A stretch of 62,835 nucleotides of DNA from Flavobacteriia bacterium (GTDB lineage Bacteria > Bacteroidota > Bacteroidia > Flavobacteriales_D > Crocinitomicaceae), in assembly GCA_947455255.1 (NCBI GenBank), contig CANGOA010000002.1, forward strand, positions 1 to 62,835, in the 5' to 3' direction. How positions within the stretch are numbered: position 1 is the stretch's first letter; the number at the start of each line of letters is the position of its first letter. Under the pieces are notes generated by a model. That model saw nothing but the letters and a program-made list of their open reading frames with translations. It had not been told where the DNA came from and made no database searches. This document shows positions 45,291 to 54,333 of this stretch, one piece after another. Both the position numbers and the translations under genes were made by a program.

Positions 45291-46194
45291 CATTTTATTG
45301 TTACTCGCGCTCACTTATGCTTGTAGCACACCAAAAGTTGAAAAGGAAAATAAACAATTAAAGCGAGTTGCTAAACCTTTTCAAGTTCCTGATTTACCAT
45401 CATCGATGATATTTGCTGGTGAAAAAATCAATTTAGAAGACGAAGATATCCGTGAACGTCTCGATCGTGAAGTTCTAACCAATGTATACTTACAGTCTGC
45501 AACATCACAAATTATCAAACGTGCACATCGTTGGTTTCCTTTAGTGGAAAACATATTAAAACAAGAAAAAGTACCTGAAGACTTTAAGTACTTAGCGGTA
45601 ATAGAAAGTGCATTGATTGAACAAGCAGTTAGTCCAGTTGGAGCACAAGGATTTTGGCAATTTATGCCATACACAGCCAAAGAATATCAACTTGAAATTT
45701 CACCAGAAGTAGACGAACGGTTAGATGTTGTAAAAAGCACCCGAGCAGCCTGTCAGTATTTAAAACAAGCAAATTTACAATTTCATGATTGGTTACTAGC
45801 AGCAGCGTCCTATAATCGTGGAATGGGAGGTGTACATGAAGATATGCAATGGCAAAAAGCAACAAGTTATTTCGATATGGAACAAAATCACGAGACAGGT
45901 CGCTATGTGTACCGAATTTTAGCGTTGAAATTAATCTTAGAACATCCGCTTGACTATGGTTTTTCAATCCCTGATGAACAAAAATACAAAGCAATTAAAA
46001 CACGTAGCTATCTAATTACTTCAACGATAAAAAACTTATCCGATTGGGCGTTGTCCAAAGGATACAATTTCAAAATATTAAAAAAGTTAAATCCTTGGAT
46101 ATTGAAGACTCATTTAACTATTAAAAACAAAAAATACACCTTACTTTTACCAGAGAGAAAAGAAAAAATTAGACCGTATTTGTATTACCGCTGA
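45274..46194 (+). CDS. lytic transglycosylase (MltD-like) lipoprotein
   Basis: The 306-residue protein (ATG at 45274) has a lipoprotein signal (LLLLALTYAC). The SLT domain (about 90-210) shows FKYLAVIESALIEQAVSP with the catalytic Glu, GAQGFWQFMPYTAKEY and LLAAASYNRGMGGV. It cuts glycan strands of peptidoglycan to 1,6-anhydro ends. No typical LysM repeat is clear; the C-terminal 80 residues may be one degenerate unit. It overlaps the WecA-like gene and the uvrA start by a few bases, so it is translated with the operon. Confidence 0.87.
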   Translation: MKIKISILLLLALTYACSTPKVEKENKQLKRVAKPFQVPDLPSSMIFAGEKINLEDEDIRERLDREVLTNVYLQSATSQIIKRAHRWFPLVENILKQEKVPEDFKYLAVIESALIEQAVSPVGAQGFWQFMPYTAKEYQLEISPEVDERLDVVKSTRAACQYLKQANLQFHDWLLAAASYNRGMGGVHEDMQWQKATSYFDMEQNHETGRYVYRILALKLILEHPLDYGFSIPDEQKYKAIKTRSYLITSTIKNLSDWALSKGYNFKILKKLNPWILKTHLTIKNKKYTLLLPERKEKIRPYLYYR

Positions 46195-49010
46195 TGAAAA
46201 AGGAAGAACCACAAGACGTTATTGAAATACTAGGTGCTCGTGAGCACAATTTAAAAAATATTGATTTAGTCATTCCTCGTAATAAATTAGTGGTTTTTAC
46301 AGGTTTATCAGGATCTGGAAAATCCTCATTAGCATTTGACACCATTTTTGCGGAAGGTCAACGTCGCTATATTGAAACATTTTCGGCCTATGCACGTCAG
46401 TTTTTAGGAAACCTAGAACGACCAGATGTAGATAAAATCAATGGATTAAGTCCGGTCATATCGATTGAACAAAAAACAGTATCACGTTCTCCAAGATCTA
46501 CGGTAGGAACTATTACGGAGATTTATGACTTTTTGAGATTACTTTATGCACGCATTGGAACTGCCTACTCCTACAATTCAGGAGAAAAAATGGTCAAATA
46601 TTCCGATGAGCAAATTGTAGATTTAATTCTTGCTAAATACAAAGGAAAAAAAATAAGTGTATTAGCACCCAAAATCAAAGGTCGAAAAGGACATTATCGT
46701 GAATTATTTGAGCAAATACTCAAAATGGGATTTTCCAAAGTGTACATCGATGGTGCAGTTGTTGATATTACTCTTGGAATGCAGCTCGACCGTTATAAAA
46801 TTCATGACATATCCATCGTTGTAGACCGATTACACATCGAAGGTATCGATCCAAAAAGAGTATATGATTCTGTTGTAACTGCCATGAAATATGGAGAAAA
46901 AACCATTTCCATTTTAGATTACGAGACAAAAGAACTGAAACACTTTAGTCGTTTGTTGATGTGTCCTACGTCTGGTATTAGTTACCAAGAAGCTGAACCA
47001 AATATCTTTTCATTCAACTCACCTTATGGAGCTTGCCCACAATGTAGCGGATTAGGTGAAGTCGCAGAAATTGATGTCGATAAAATCATTCCAGATTTTA
47101 AAAAGTCAATCAAAAAAGGCGGTATCATTCCATTGGGAGAATATAAAAAAACGTGGATTTTTGAGAAATTGCACACGTTGTTGAGTCATGAAAATTTAAG
47201 TTTGGATACACCCTTGGAAGAAATTCCAACAGATGTACTACAAACGATACTTAACGGTAACGAGGGGATTGAATACGACAAAAAAGCGAATAAAATCATT
47301 TTTGAAGGAATCATACAATTTATTACACGTCATTCAGAGGACAGTAGTGCAGCCATACAACGCTGGGCACAATCGTTCATGAATAAAGTGACGTGTCCTT
47401 CGTGTGTGGGATCTCGCCTCAAAAAAGAATCCTTGTATTTTAAAATCCATGAAAAAAACATTGGGGAATTAACCCAAATGGATATTGAAGAATTGGCTAC
47501 TTGGTTTTCGACCTTAGAATCTCATTTAACTAAGAGTGAACTTACCATTGGAACAGAAATTCTAAAAGAAATCAACGCACGCTTGCAATTTATTCTTCAA
47601 GTAGGACTTAATTATTTGTGTTTAAATCGTTCTGCCAATAGTCTATCCGGTGGAGAAGCACAACGTATTCGTTTAGCAACTCAGATCGGTTCAGAGTTAA
47701 TGAATGTCTTATACATTTTGGATGAACCAAGCATTGGATTACATCAGCGCGATAATTCAAAATTGATCCATTCCTTGCAAAATTTACGCGACAGAGGGAA
47801 TTCCGTTTTGGTTGTTGAACACGATCAAGAAATGATTGAAGCTGCCGATTTCTTAGTAGACATAGGACCTGGAGCAGGGATACATGGTGGGAATATTCTC
47901 AATGCTTGTAATTTCAGTGAGATTAAAGTCAGTAATTCACTGACTACCGAATATTTATTAGGACATAAAAAAATAGAAGTTCCCAAAACACGACGTAAAG
48001 GGAATGGACAACAATTGAGTTTACTTGGCGCAACTGGAAATAACCTACGCAATGTAGACTTACATATTCCGTTAGGAACGTTAACGTGTATTTCAGGAGT
48101 ATCGGGCAGTGGAAAATCGACATTGATTAACCATACTCTCTATCCTATTTTAAATGCACACATCTACAAAGGCGTCAAAAAACCGATGCCTTACAAATCT
48201 ATCCACGGATTAGAACATTTGGATAAAGTGATCGAGATTGATCAAAGTCCTATTGGACGAACACCACGTTCAAATCCAGCGACGTATACGAATTTATTTA
48301 CAGAAATCCGCAGTTTATTTGCTGCAGCACCCGAGGCACAAATCAGAGGGTATAAACCAGGGCGTTTTTCATTTAACGTTGCCGGTGGTCGCTGTGAAAC
48401 CTGTGGTGGAGCGGGAATACAAGTCATCGAGATGAACTTTTTACCAGATGTGTATGTTAATTGTGAAACGTGTAATGGGAAACGTTATAACCGTGAAACA
48501 CTCGAGGTGCGATTCAAAGGTAAATCAATCAGTGATGTCCTTGAAATGAACATTGAGGAAGCATGTACATTTTTCGATAAAATACCTAAAATCCACCGCA
48601 TCCTAGAAACATTAGTTTCCGTTGGTTTAGGGTATGTGAAATTAGGTCAAGCGTCCACAACCTTATCTGGAGGTGAGGCACAACGCATAAAGCTCGCGAC
48701 AGAATTAGCAAAAAAAGGCACTGGTAAAACCATTTATATCTTAGATGAACCATCAACTGGACTGCATTTTGAAGATATTCGTATGCTCTTAATCGTACTT
48801 CAAAAATTAGTGGATGAAGGCAATACGGTATTAGTTATCGAGCACAATTTAGACATCATCAAAGTAGCGGATTACATTGTAGATTTGGGTCCCGAAGGAG
48901 GAAAAAATGGTGGAGAAATCTTATTTGAAGGTACACCAGAAGCCTTAGCGAAACAGAAAAAAACACGATCACATACGGCTCCTTATTTGAAAAAGGAATT
49001 GGAGAGGTAG
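46194..49010 (+). CDS. uvrA: excinuclease ABC subunit A
   Basis: UvrA is the damage-sensing ATPase of nucleotide excision repair. The 938-residue protein has two ABC modules: Walker A GLSGSGKSSLAFDT (35-48) with signature LSGGEAQRIRLATQ, and GVSGSGKSTLINHT with LSGGEAQRIKLATE. The C-terminal zinc module (CETCGGAG ... CETCNGKR) is complete. The first zinc module begins CPTSG, lacking the second Cys of the E. coli pair, as I recall for other Bacteroidota UvrA. It overlaps the transglycosylase stop by one base. Confidence 0.97.
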   Translation: MKKEEPQDVIEILGAREHNLKNIDLVIPRNKLVVFTGLSGSGKSSLAFDTIFAEGQRRYIETFSAYARQFLGNLERPDVDKINGLSPVISIEQKTVSRSPRSTVGTITEIYDFLRLLYARIGTAYSYNSGEKMVKYSDEQIVDLILAKYKGKKISVLAPKIKGRKGHYRELFEQILKMGFSKVYIDGAVVDITLGMQLDRYKIHDISIVVDRLHIEGIDPKRVYDSVVTAMKYGEKTISILDYETKELKHFSRLLMCPTSGISYQEAEPNIFSFNSPYGACPQCSGLGEVAEIDVDKIIPDFKKSIKKGGIIPLGEYKKTWIFEKLHTLLSHENLSLDTPLEEIPTDVLQTILNGNEGIEYDKKANKIIFEGIIQFITRHSEDSSAAIQRWAQSFMNKVTCPSCVGSRLKKESLYFKIHEKNIGELTQMDIEELATWFSTLESHLTKSELTIGTEILKEINARLQFILQVGLNYLCLNRSANSLSGGEAQRIRLATQIGSELMNVLYILDEPSIGLHQRDNSKLIHSLQNLRDRGNSVLVVEHDQEMIEAADFLVDIGPGAGIHGGNILNACNFSEIKVSNSLTTEYLLGHKKIEVPKTRRKGNGQQLSLLGATGNNLRNVDLHIPLGTLTCISGVSGSGKSTLINHTLYPILNAHIYKGVKKPMPYKSIHGLEHLDKVIEIDQSPIGRTPRSNPATYTNLFTEIRSLFAAAPEAQIRGYKPGRFSFNVAGGRCETCGGAGIQVIEMNFLPDVYVNCETCNGKRYNRETLEVRFKGKSISDVLEMNIEEACTFFDKIPKIHRILETLVSVGLGYVKLGQASTTLSGGEAQRIKLATELAKKGTGKTIYILDEPSTGLHFEDIRMLLIVLQKLVDEGNTVLVIEHNLDIIKVADYIVDLGPEGGKNGGEILFEGTPEALAKQKKTRSHTAPYLKKELER

Positions 49011-49020
49011 GGATGGAATT

Positions 49021-49277
49021 TACCATTGAGATTAATTAAGAAATTAAGGACGATTGGAGGTGTGAAATAGTAGAGATAATTAAGAAGATTTCGCGTTGCT
49101 CAATTAAAGTATTTATTACCATTTAGATTAATTAAGAAATTAAGAACGGTTGTGTCACCTCCCTCGGTCCCTCCTCTAGGAGGGAAGATTTATGGTCACC
49201 TGGAATTTTAAAGCAAAACATTTTTAATAAAATGAACCTTAAGTTTCCCTCCTAGAGGAGGGATTAAGGGAGGTGAC
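49021..49277. repeat. long intergenic repeat, copy A, with 33-bp inverted units
   Basis: This 257-base stretch is related to 52211-52568. Both begin TACCATTGAG, share GGACGATTGGAGGTGTG, carry TCGCGTTGCTCAA at the same offset (70 bases), and continue into the same 33-bp unit. Here the unit lies at 49154-49186 and its inverted partner at 49245-49277 (30 of 33 match). Each unit itself holds the palindrome CCCTCCTCTAGGAGGG. No coding frame fits the stretch. Confidence 0.88.
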
Positions 49278-49311
49278 AAATTAATATCCACTTATTTCAA
49301 TAAATTCCTTC

Positions 49312-49319
49312 TATTTTTG
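49312..49319 (+). promoter_or_regulatory. -7 promoter element of the ECF sigma gene
   Basis: TATTTTTG matches TAnnTTTG and lies 42 bases before the ATG at 49362. The housekeeping sigma may use it. No TTG box is seen at standard spacing. Confidence 0.4.
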
Positions 49320-49361
49320 TTTACCTTTTTGTTTTTAAGACATATACAGAAAACAAGCAAA

Positions 49362-49895
49362 ATGAAACATGAGAAAGAAAACGAAATAGAGCTTAAGCGC
49401 TTGTACAAAAAACTGCCGGAGGTAAAGCGGTTTTTGAACACCTTAGGTTGTCGTGCTGCGGATGCGGAAGACCTATTTCAAGAGGCTTTGTTGCTGTATA
49501 TACGCAAAAAGGAGGATCCATCATTTACACTTACAGTAGATGCTATACATTATGTAAAAAGCACGTGTAAATTGTTGTGGTACAATCAAGCACGTAAAAT
49601 TGGCAAACAAGTCAAGGTGGAAATCACAGAAGAACTCGTTGCTGAGGAACAATCTGCCTGGTTTCAAAAAGAAATGGCACTGCGTTTGGTAGAACAAACC
49701 CTTGAAAAATTAGGGAAGCAATGCCAAGAACTTTTGCACTTATTTTACGGGCTCGGATGGAACATGGTCGATATTGCTCAAAAAATTGGGTTGCGTAACG
49801 ACAAAGTTGCGAAAGTGCAGAAATACCGCTGCATACAGAAAGCCAAGGAATTAGCAATGGAACAAGACCATTCTGAGTATTCACCTCAACATTAG
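49362..49895 (+). CDS. ECF-type RNA polymerase sigma factor
   Basis: With the ATG at 49362 the protein has 177 residues. Region 2 is seen in RFLNTLGCRAADAEDLFQEALL and region 4 in CQELLHLFYGLGWNMVDIAQ with a helix-turn-helix. An upstream in-frame codon at 49317 overlaps the -7 box and would add a hydrophobic tail unlike a sigma factor. The anti-sigma-like gene follows after 5 bases. The pair is flanked by long repeats. Confidence 0.9.
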   Translation: MKHEKENEIELKRLYKKLPEVKRFLNTLGCRAADAEDLFQEALLLYIRKKEDPSFTLTVDAIHYVKSTCKLLWYNQARKIGKQVKVEITEELVAEEQSAWFQKEMALRLVEQTLEKLGKQCQELLHLFYGLGWNMVDIAQKIGLRNDKVAKVQKYRCIQKAKELAMEQDHSEYSPQH

Positions 49896-49900
49896 ACAAC

Positions 49901-52201
49901 ATGGAACCAATTGAAATCACTAAAAAAATAGATGCATATCTTTCGAACACATTCACTCCAGAGGAGCGTCAAGCGTTTGAAAATGAGTTAAACGAAAATC
50001 CAGCATTACAAAAAGAAGTTGAACTTCAACGACACATACAAGAAGCCGCGAAACGTGCGAGTATGCGTTCACAGATACAAAACACAGCTAGTTCGTATCA
50101 CCTTACAAAAAACATTTTTACAGCTGCCATCATCGTGGCGGTACTTGGTGTAGCGAGTGTGTTGGGTTATTTTATCCTGAAAGAAAGTGGAAATACAACA
50201 ACATCGCGTATCGAAAAGATAGATCCTAGTCTATTAGACCAACTAACAAGTAAGGCGCCTATCGACAATTTAAACTCTGACTTCTTTACTTGGAATGGTA
50301 GGGACAGTGTCATCATCTCTAAAAATGGCGTATTACTTTCCATACCCAAAGACGCGTTGTTGTTAGATGGAAAACCATACAATGAACAAGCAATTATCCA
50401 ATGGCAAGAAGCCTTAGATGCGCCCACAATTATGAAAAGTGGTCTAAGCACAACTTCCAATGGTAAGTTACTCGAAACCCAAGGAATGTTTGGGTTGGAA
50501 GCATATACAAAAGAAGGGGAAAAACTAAGTGTTAACCCAAAAGTGGGTATTTATGTCCAAGTTCCTGTAGACCAATACAAAAAAGGAATGCAATTATTTA
50601 AAGGAGAAAAAGACAAAACGGGGATGATTAACTGGGTAAACCCTACTCCATTAGCGAAAATCCCTGTTCCTGTGGATATGAAAGACCTAAACTTTTACCC
50701 GAAAGGATATGAAGACACGTTGGATAAATTGAAATTACCACAAGGAAGAAAGTATCGCGATAGTTTGTATGCGAGTTTGGAGGAGAGTGAAGAAATCATT
50801 ACTGAATTTAATGAGAATTATCTAATAAAAGGTCAAAAATTATTTGACAATAATTGTAAAATGTGTCACGCAGCTCAACAAGATGGAACTGGACCAAAAC
50901 TATTTGATGTTAGACGTAAATGGTATAATAATAATGCTAATGATGCATTATATACTTGGGTGCAAAATTGGCAAGTAGCTGCATATAAAAACAAATATGC
51001 ACAAAAAGCATCAGAATGGTCACCTTGTACTTGTGGTAGTAATTTAAATAAAAAATTAGACGAAGATGAAATATCGAACATATTCGATTATATAGATAGT
51101 CGACCAAATTCAAATTACATCCCTCCCTCCAAAGTCCTTGCATTCTGGCACAAAAAATTCAATAACACCAACCTTGCTACTCGTGAATTTGAGGCACGCA
51201 TGAGAGAAATCCACCCTACGTGCAAAGCAGAAGTATTAGCGCTGTATGTTAACAACTTGAATAAATCCATTTCAGAAATCGATGCGCAAGTTGCCAAGAT
51301 GGGATATCCAGCATTTGAAGAGTTCGCACGTCAAAATGTGGTCGCAGTCAATCCAAGTAATCCACATGTGAAAGGTTTATTGAAATTCTACGAAAAAACC
51401 GCAAAAGCGATTGCTGAAAAAGCGCAAGCACTTCAAGCAAAACAATTAGAGAAAGAAAATAAACTAGATAAAGAAATTCAACAAGAAAGAAAGGATGAAA
51501 CAGTAAGGACAACGAAACGTGAAGCGCAAGCTATAAAAGAGGAATACGAATTAAATCTAGAGAATGTTGGTAAACAATTAGGGAAAACATTAGGGTTCAT
51601 GATACACGGCGGCGGAACCGTTTACAACATCGATAAATACGTCATGGATGCAACGGTTTCCAGAACTTCCACAGTAATCACCGACCCAGAAACCGGTAAA
51701 ACTGCAAAAATCACCTACAACGATTTTTCGTTCCAAGTAAAAGATGCGAACAAGTATCCTAAGTTGTTTGCGTATTTATTTCCAAGTAAATTAAATACCT
51801 ACAAACGTATTTCTGGAACGAATGGAAGTTTTAGTTATCCCCTCAACGATGACATTGTCTATCACCTAGCAATTGTAGGTATCAACGAAGATGGATTTTT
51901 CTACTACGAACAAAAAAATCTCAAAGAAGGAAAATTGGGTGAAATCGTCTTAGAAAAATTGACGGAAAAGGAAATGGATCAACGTATCGATGCCTTGAAT
52001 GAGTCGCGAGGAATTGTAAAACCAATGAAAATCAAAGATGAATTGGGTTGGTTGGTCAAAGAACAGAAATACTATATCGAAACGAAACGCAGAATGGAGC
52101 ATGATCGTTTTGTAAGGAGGATGAAAAGAGTTGTTTTTCCGTGTTATAGGGAGGAGGAAAGTGCAGAGGAAGCAATTGAAGATAATCCTATAAAGAAATA
52201 A
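49901..52201 (+). CDS. membrane anti-sigma-like protein with a cytochrome c domain
   Basis: The 766-residue protein starts with a cytoplasmic helical part (about 1-60, YLSNTFTPEERQAFENEL) like anti-sigma zinc-free domains, then one membrane helix (72-93) and a large outside part. Residues about 305-395 hold a c-type heme motif CKMCH (319-323). The place where class I cytochromes have the Met ligand reads SPCTCG (C376, C378), and the closing helix DEDEISNIFDYI follows. No Met is present after the heme motif in this domain. A coiled-coil (455-530) and a beta-rich end follow. Paired with the upstream sigma gene, it may sense redox state or a gas outside the membrane. That is inference. Confidence 0.82.
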   Translation: MEPIEITKKIDAYLSNTFTPEERQAFENELNENPALQKEVELQRHIQEAAKRASMRSQIQNTASSYHLTKNIFTAAIIVAVLGVASVLGYFILKESGNTTTSRIEKIDPSLLDQLTSKAPIDNLNSDFFTWNGRDSVIISKNGVLLSIPKDALLLDGKPYNEQAIIQWQEALDAPTIMKSGLSTTSNGKLLETQGMFGLEAYTKEGEKLSVNPKVGIYVQVPVDQYKKGMQLFKGEKDKTGMINWVNPTPLAKIPVPVDMKDLNFYPKGYEDTLDKLKLPQGRKYRDSLYASLEESEEIITEFNENYLIKGQKLFDNNCKMCHAAQQDGTGPKLFDVRRKWYNNNANDALYTWVQNWQVAAYKNKYAQKASEWSPCTCGSNLNKKLDEDEISNIFDYIDSRPNSNYIPPSKVLAFWHKKFNNTNLATREFEARMREIHPTCKAEVLALYVNNLNKSISEIDAQVAKMGYPAFEEFARQNVVAVNPSNPHVKGLLKFYEKTAKAIAEKAQALQAKQLEKENKLDKEIQQERKDETVRTTKREAQAIKEEYELNLENVGKQLGKTLGFMIHGGGTVYNIDKYVMDATVSRTSTVITDPETGKTAKITYNDFSFQVKDANKYPKLFAYLFPSKLNTYKRISGTNGSFSYPLNDDIVYHLAIVGINEDGFFYYEQKNLKEGKLGEIVLEKLTEKEMDQRIDALNESRGIVKPMKIKDELGWLVKEQKYYIETKRRMEHDRFVRRMKRVVFPCYREEESAEEAIEDNPIKK

Positions 52202-52210
52202 TTTTCTTTT

Positions 52211-52568
52211 TACCATTGAGATATATTGAGAAATTGAGGACGATTGGAGGTGTGTAATGAAAGAGGTTATTAAGGATATATCGCGTTGCTCAAATTGAGA
52301 TTTTTTTTACTATTGAGAAAGTATTAAGAAATTAAAGATGGTTGTGTCACCTCCCTCGGTCCCTCCTCTAGGAGGGAAGATTTATGGTCACTTCGAAAAT
52401 TACAGAAAAACATTTTTAATAAAACGAACCTTAGAATTCCCTCCTCTAGGAAGATTTATGGTTACTTCGAATTAGAATATTCGTATATTATTTTAAATAA
52501 AAAGCAAAACATATCAAACTAAATGACCCTTAAATTTCCCTCCTAGAAGAGGGATAAAGGGAGGTGAC
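52211..52568. repeat. long intergenic repeat, copy B, with 33-bp inverted units
   Basis: This 358-base copy matches copy A (49021-49277) in order and spacing, but has about 100 extra bases that look like a partial second unit (TTCCCTCCTCTAGGAAG near 52437). Its 33-bp units are at 52346-52378 and, inverted, 52536-52568. With copy A it brackets the sigma/cytochrome pair as a direct repeat about 3.2 kb apart. The remaining 150 bases up to the next gene are AT-rich and hold only the palindrome at 52699. Confidence 0.88.
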
Positions 52569-52698
52569 AATTCATTCCCAAAATAAAGTTTAAAAAATTT
52601 CACCTTATCCCACCATCCATTCCTCGTAAAAATACCTAGTTAAATCTCAAATAATATATTATAATTTAAAATATAATACTTATATTGTTTTTATGTTA

Positions 52699-52712
52699 AA
52701 CATTTAAATGTT
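52699..52712. promoter_or_regulatory. 14-bp perfect palindrome before the LOG gene
   Basis: AACATTTAAATGTT is self-complementary and ends 6 bases before the ATG at 52719. It could be a repressor site or a hairpin blocking translation start, but it is AT-rich and may be chance. Confidence 0.3.
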
Positions 52713-52718
52713 AAGGTC

Positions 52719-53402
52719 ATGAACAGATTTCATAAAGATTGGACAGAAATAAAAACAAACGATAGTTGGGCCATATTTAAAATAATGTCAGAATTTGTAG
52801 AGGGTTATGAGCGCATGTCAAAGATTGGTCCATGTATTTCTATCTTCGGATCAGCACGCACTAAACCAGATAATAAATACTATCAATTAGGAGTAGAAGT
52901 TGCACGAAAATTTGCTGAAAGCGGTTATGGTATCATCACGGGTGGTGGACCAGGAATCATGGAAGCAGGTAATAAAGGTGCACAAGAAGGGAAAGGAAAA
53001 TCAGTAGGTTTGAATATTGATTTACCTTTTGAGCAAAATCACAATCCATACATCGATCAAGAGCACAATTTGGAATTTGACTATTTCTTTGTGCGCAAAG
53101 TGATTTTCGTGAAATACGCGCAAGGATTCGTTATTTTACCTGGAGGACTGGGAACGATAGATGAGTTATTTGAAGCGCTTACATTGATTCAAACGAAGAA
53201 AATTTCGCGTCGACCAGTAGTTTTAATTGGTCACAAATACTGGGATGGACTTATTGATTGGATTCGCGAATCGATGTTGGAACAAGAGCATAATATTTCA
53301 CCCGAGGATTTAGACTTATTTAAAGTCGTTGATACGGCGGATGAAGCGGTGAAGTATATTGATGATTTCTTCAAAAACCACGACTTAAAACCGAATTTTT
53401 AA
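52719..53402 (+). CDS. LOG family protein (TIGR00730-type nucleotide phosphoribohydrolase)
   Basis: The 227-residue Rossmann protein has the family signatures ISIFGSART, GYGIITGGGPGIMEAGNKGA (residues about 70-90) and PGGLGTIDELFEALTL. The PGGxGTxxE motif carries the catalytic Glu. LOG proteins split nucleoside 5'-monophosphates to base and ribose 5-phosphate; many were wrongly named lysine decarboxylase. Plant-type cytokinin activation is known for some, but in a bacterium like this nucleotide turnover is more likely. Confidence 0.9.
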   Translation: MNRFHKDWTEIKTNDSWAIFKIMSEFVEGYERMSKIGPCISIFGSARTKPDNKYYQLGVEVARKFAESGYGIITGGGPGIMEAGNKGAQEGKGKSVGLNIDLPFEQNHNPYIDQEHNLEFDYFFVRKVIFVKYAQGFVILPGGLGTIDELFEALTLIQTKKISRRPVVLIGHKYWDGLIDWIRESMLEQEHNISPEDLDLFKVVDTADEAVKYIDDFFKNHDLKPNF

Positions 53403-53525
53403 TTTTTAAATTGTTTTTCTTCGTTCGATTGCAAAATTTATTTCCTCACATGCTAGTGCATTCTGCGGAATAATTTTTTATCTGCCTCGAAAAACTAATT
53501 TAAAAATCAAAAATTGATATTTATT

Positions 53526-53633
53526 TTCCCTCCATGAGGAGGGATCAAGGGAGGTGACCTAATTGTTACCTCCTTTTTTTGTTATATAAAGTAATGGATT
53601 TTCACCTCCCTCTGTCCCTCCTCAAGGAGGGAA
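53526..53633. repeat. 33-bp palindromic units, third pair (reverse order)
   Basis: Two 33-bp units of the same family as at 49154 and 52346 occur at 53526-53558 and 53601-53633. Here the unit starting TTCCCTCC comes first and the one starting TCACCTCC second, the opposite order. The pair lies between convergent genes, so its hairpins may also end transcription. No long flanking homology is seen here. Confidence 0.85.
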
Positions 53634-53658
53634 GAATATAACCTTCTAAATAGCTTTA

Positions 53659-54333
53659 CTAAAACTCTTTAAATGTTTCTGAGAAATGAACTTTATCTCG
53701 GTTTAGTTTTTCTTCCAAGACATTTCTAAATGACTCACGATTTTCAGGAGAAATAGAATCAATGGATATTGCCAATTGTAATTCTTTGATGTAATCAAAA
53801 AACAAGGTTTGTTGGTGAACTGTTACACGGCGCAAACCGGAGAAATAAATTACTTTAAAATCACGTTCTGCTACAACAATCGCTTTGTTTGTCACTCCGA
53901 CTCTCCATACTTTTTTGAAATTACCAACAAAACAGAAAACTAAGTGATCAATCCCCAAGGCAAAAAACACCGTTGCTATCACTAATACTTTCGGAGTTAA
54001 AGCGACTAAGGCACATCCAACCAACAGATGCATGATTCCTTCAATTAGCAAATACATATTAATCTGCGACTTTCTTTTCGCATCAATTTCTTCATTCCAC
54101 TGATATTTTTCCAAATTATTTACCATCTTGATTCCTACCCAACGTTGCATCGAACGACGAACGCCTAGCAGGAAAATTAAGATACCAAACGTAATAAAAA
54201 TCACATGTTGGAAAGGTAAATTTTTACCACTTGTTTTTAAGAACTCTATTGGTAGGTCGAACCCAACAAAAATACTTAATCCAAAAACAGGAATTAAGAG
54301 TAATATCAATAGAATGTTGACCGATTTATTCAT
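53659..54333 (-). CDS. hypothetical multi-pass membrane protein
   Basis: The 224-residue protein has about four membrane helices (8-25, 43-60, 94-113, 117-136), with a cytoplasmic loop after the second and a soluble C-terminal domain of about 80 residues (VGVTNKAIVVAERDFKVIYFSGLRR) that looks like a small beta-rich PH-like unit. I do not recognise a family. It overlaps the DUF349 gene end by 8 bases, so the two are probably transcribed together. Confidence 0.7.
   Translation of the reverse strand: MNKSVNILLILLLIPVFGLSIFVGFDLPIEFLKTSGKNLPFQHVIFITFGILIFLLGVRRSMQRWVGIKMVNNLEKYQWNEEIDAKRKSQINMYLLIEGIMHLLVGCALVALTPKVLVIATVFFALGIDHLVFCFVGNFKKVWRVGVTNKAIVVAERDFKVIYFSGLRRVTVHQQTLFFDYIKELQLAISIDSISPENRESFRNVLEEKLNRDKVHFSETFKEF

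Noticed and set aside
46971-47055. UvrA with a damaged first zinc module (CPTSG)
   Set aside because: The same variant is, from memory, usual in Bacteroidota UvrA, so it is not a lesion.
49021-49277. CRISPR array or insertion sequence
   Set aside because: Repeats are inverted pairs with palindromic cores and no regular spacers, and there is no transposase frame.
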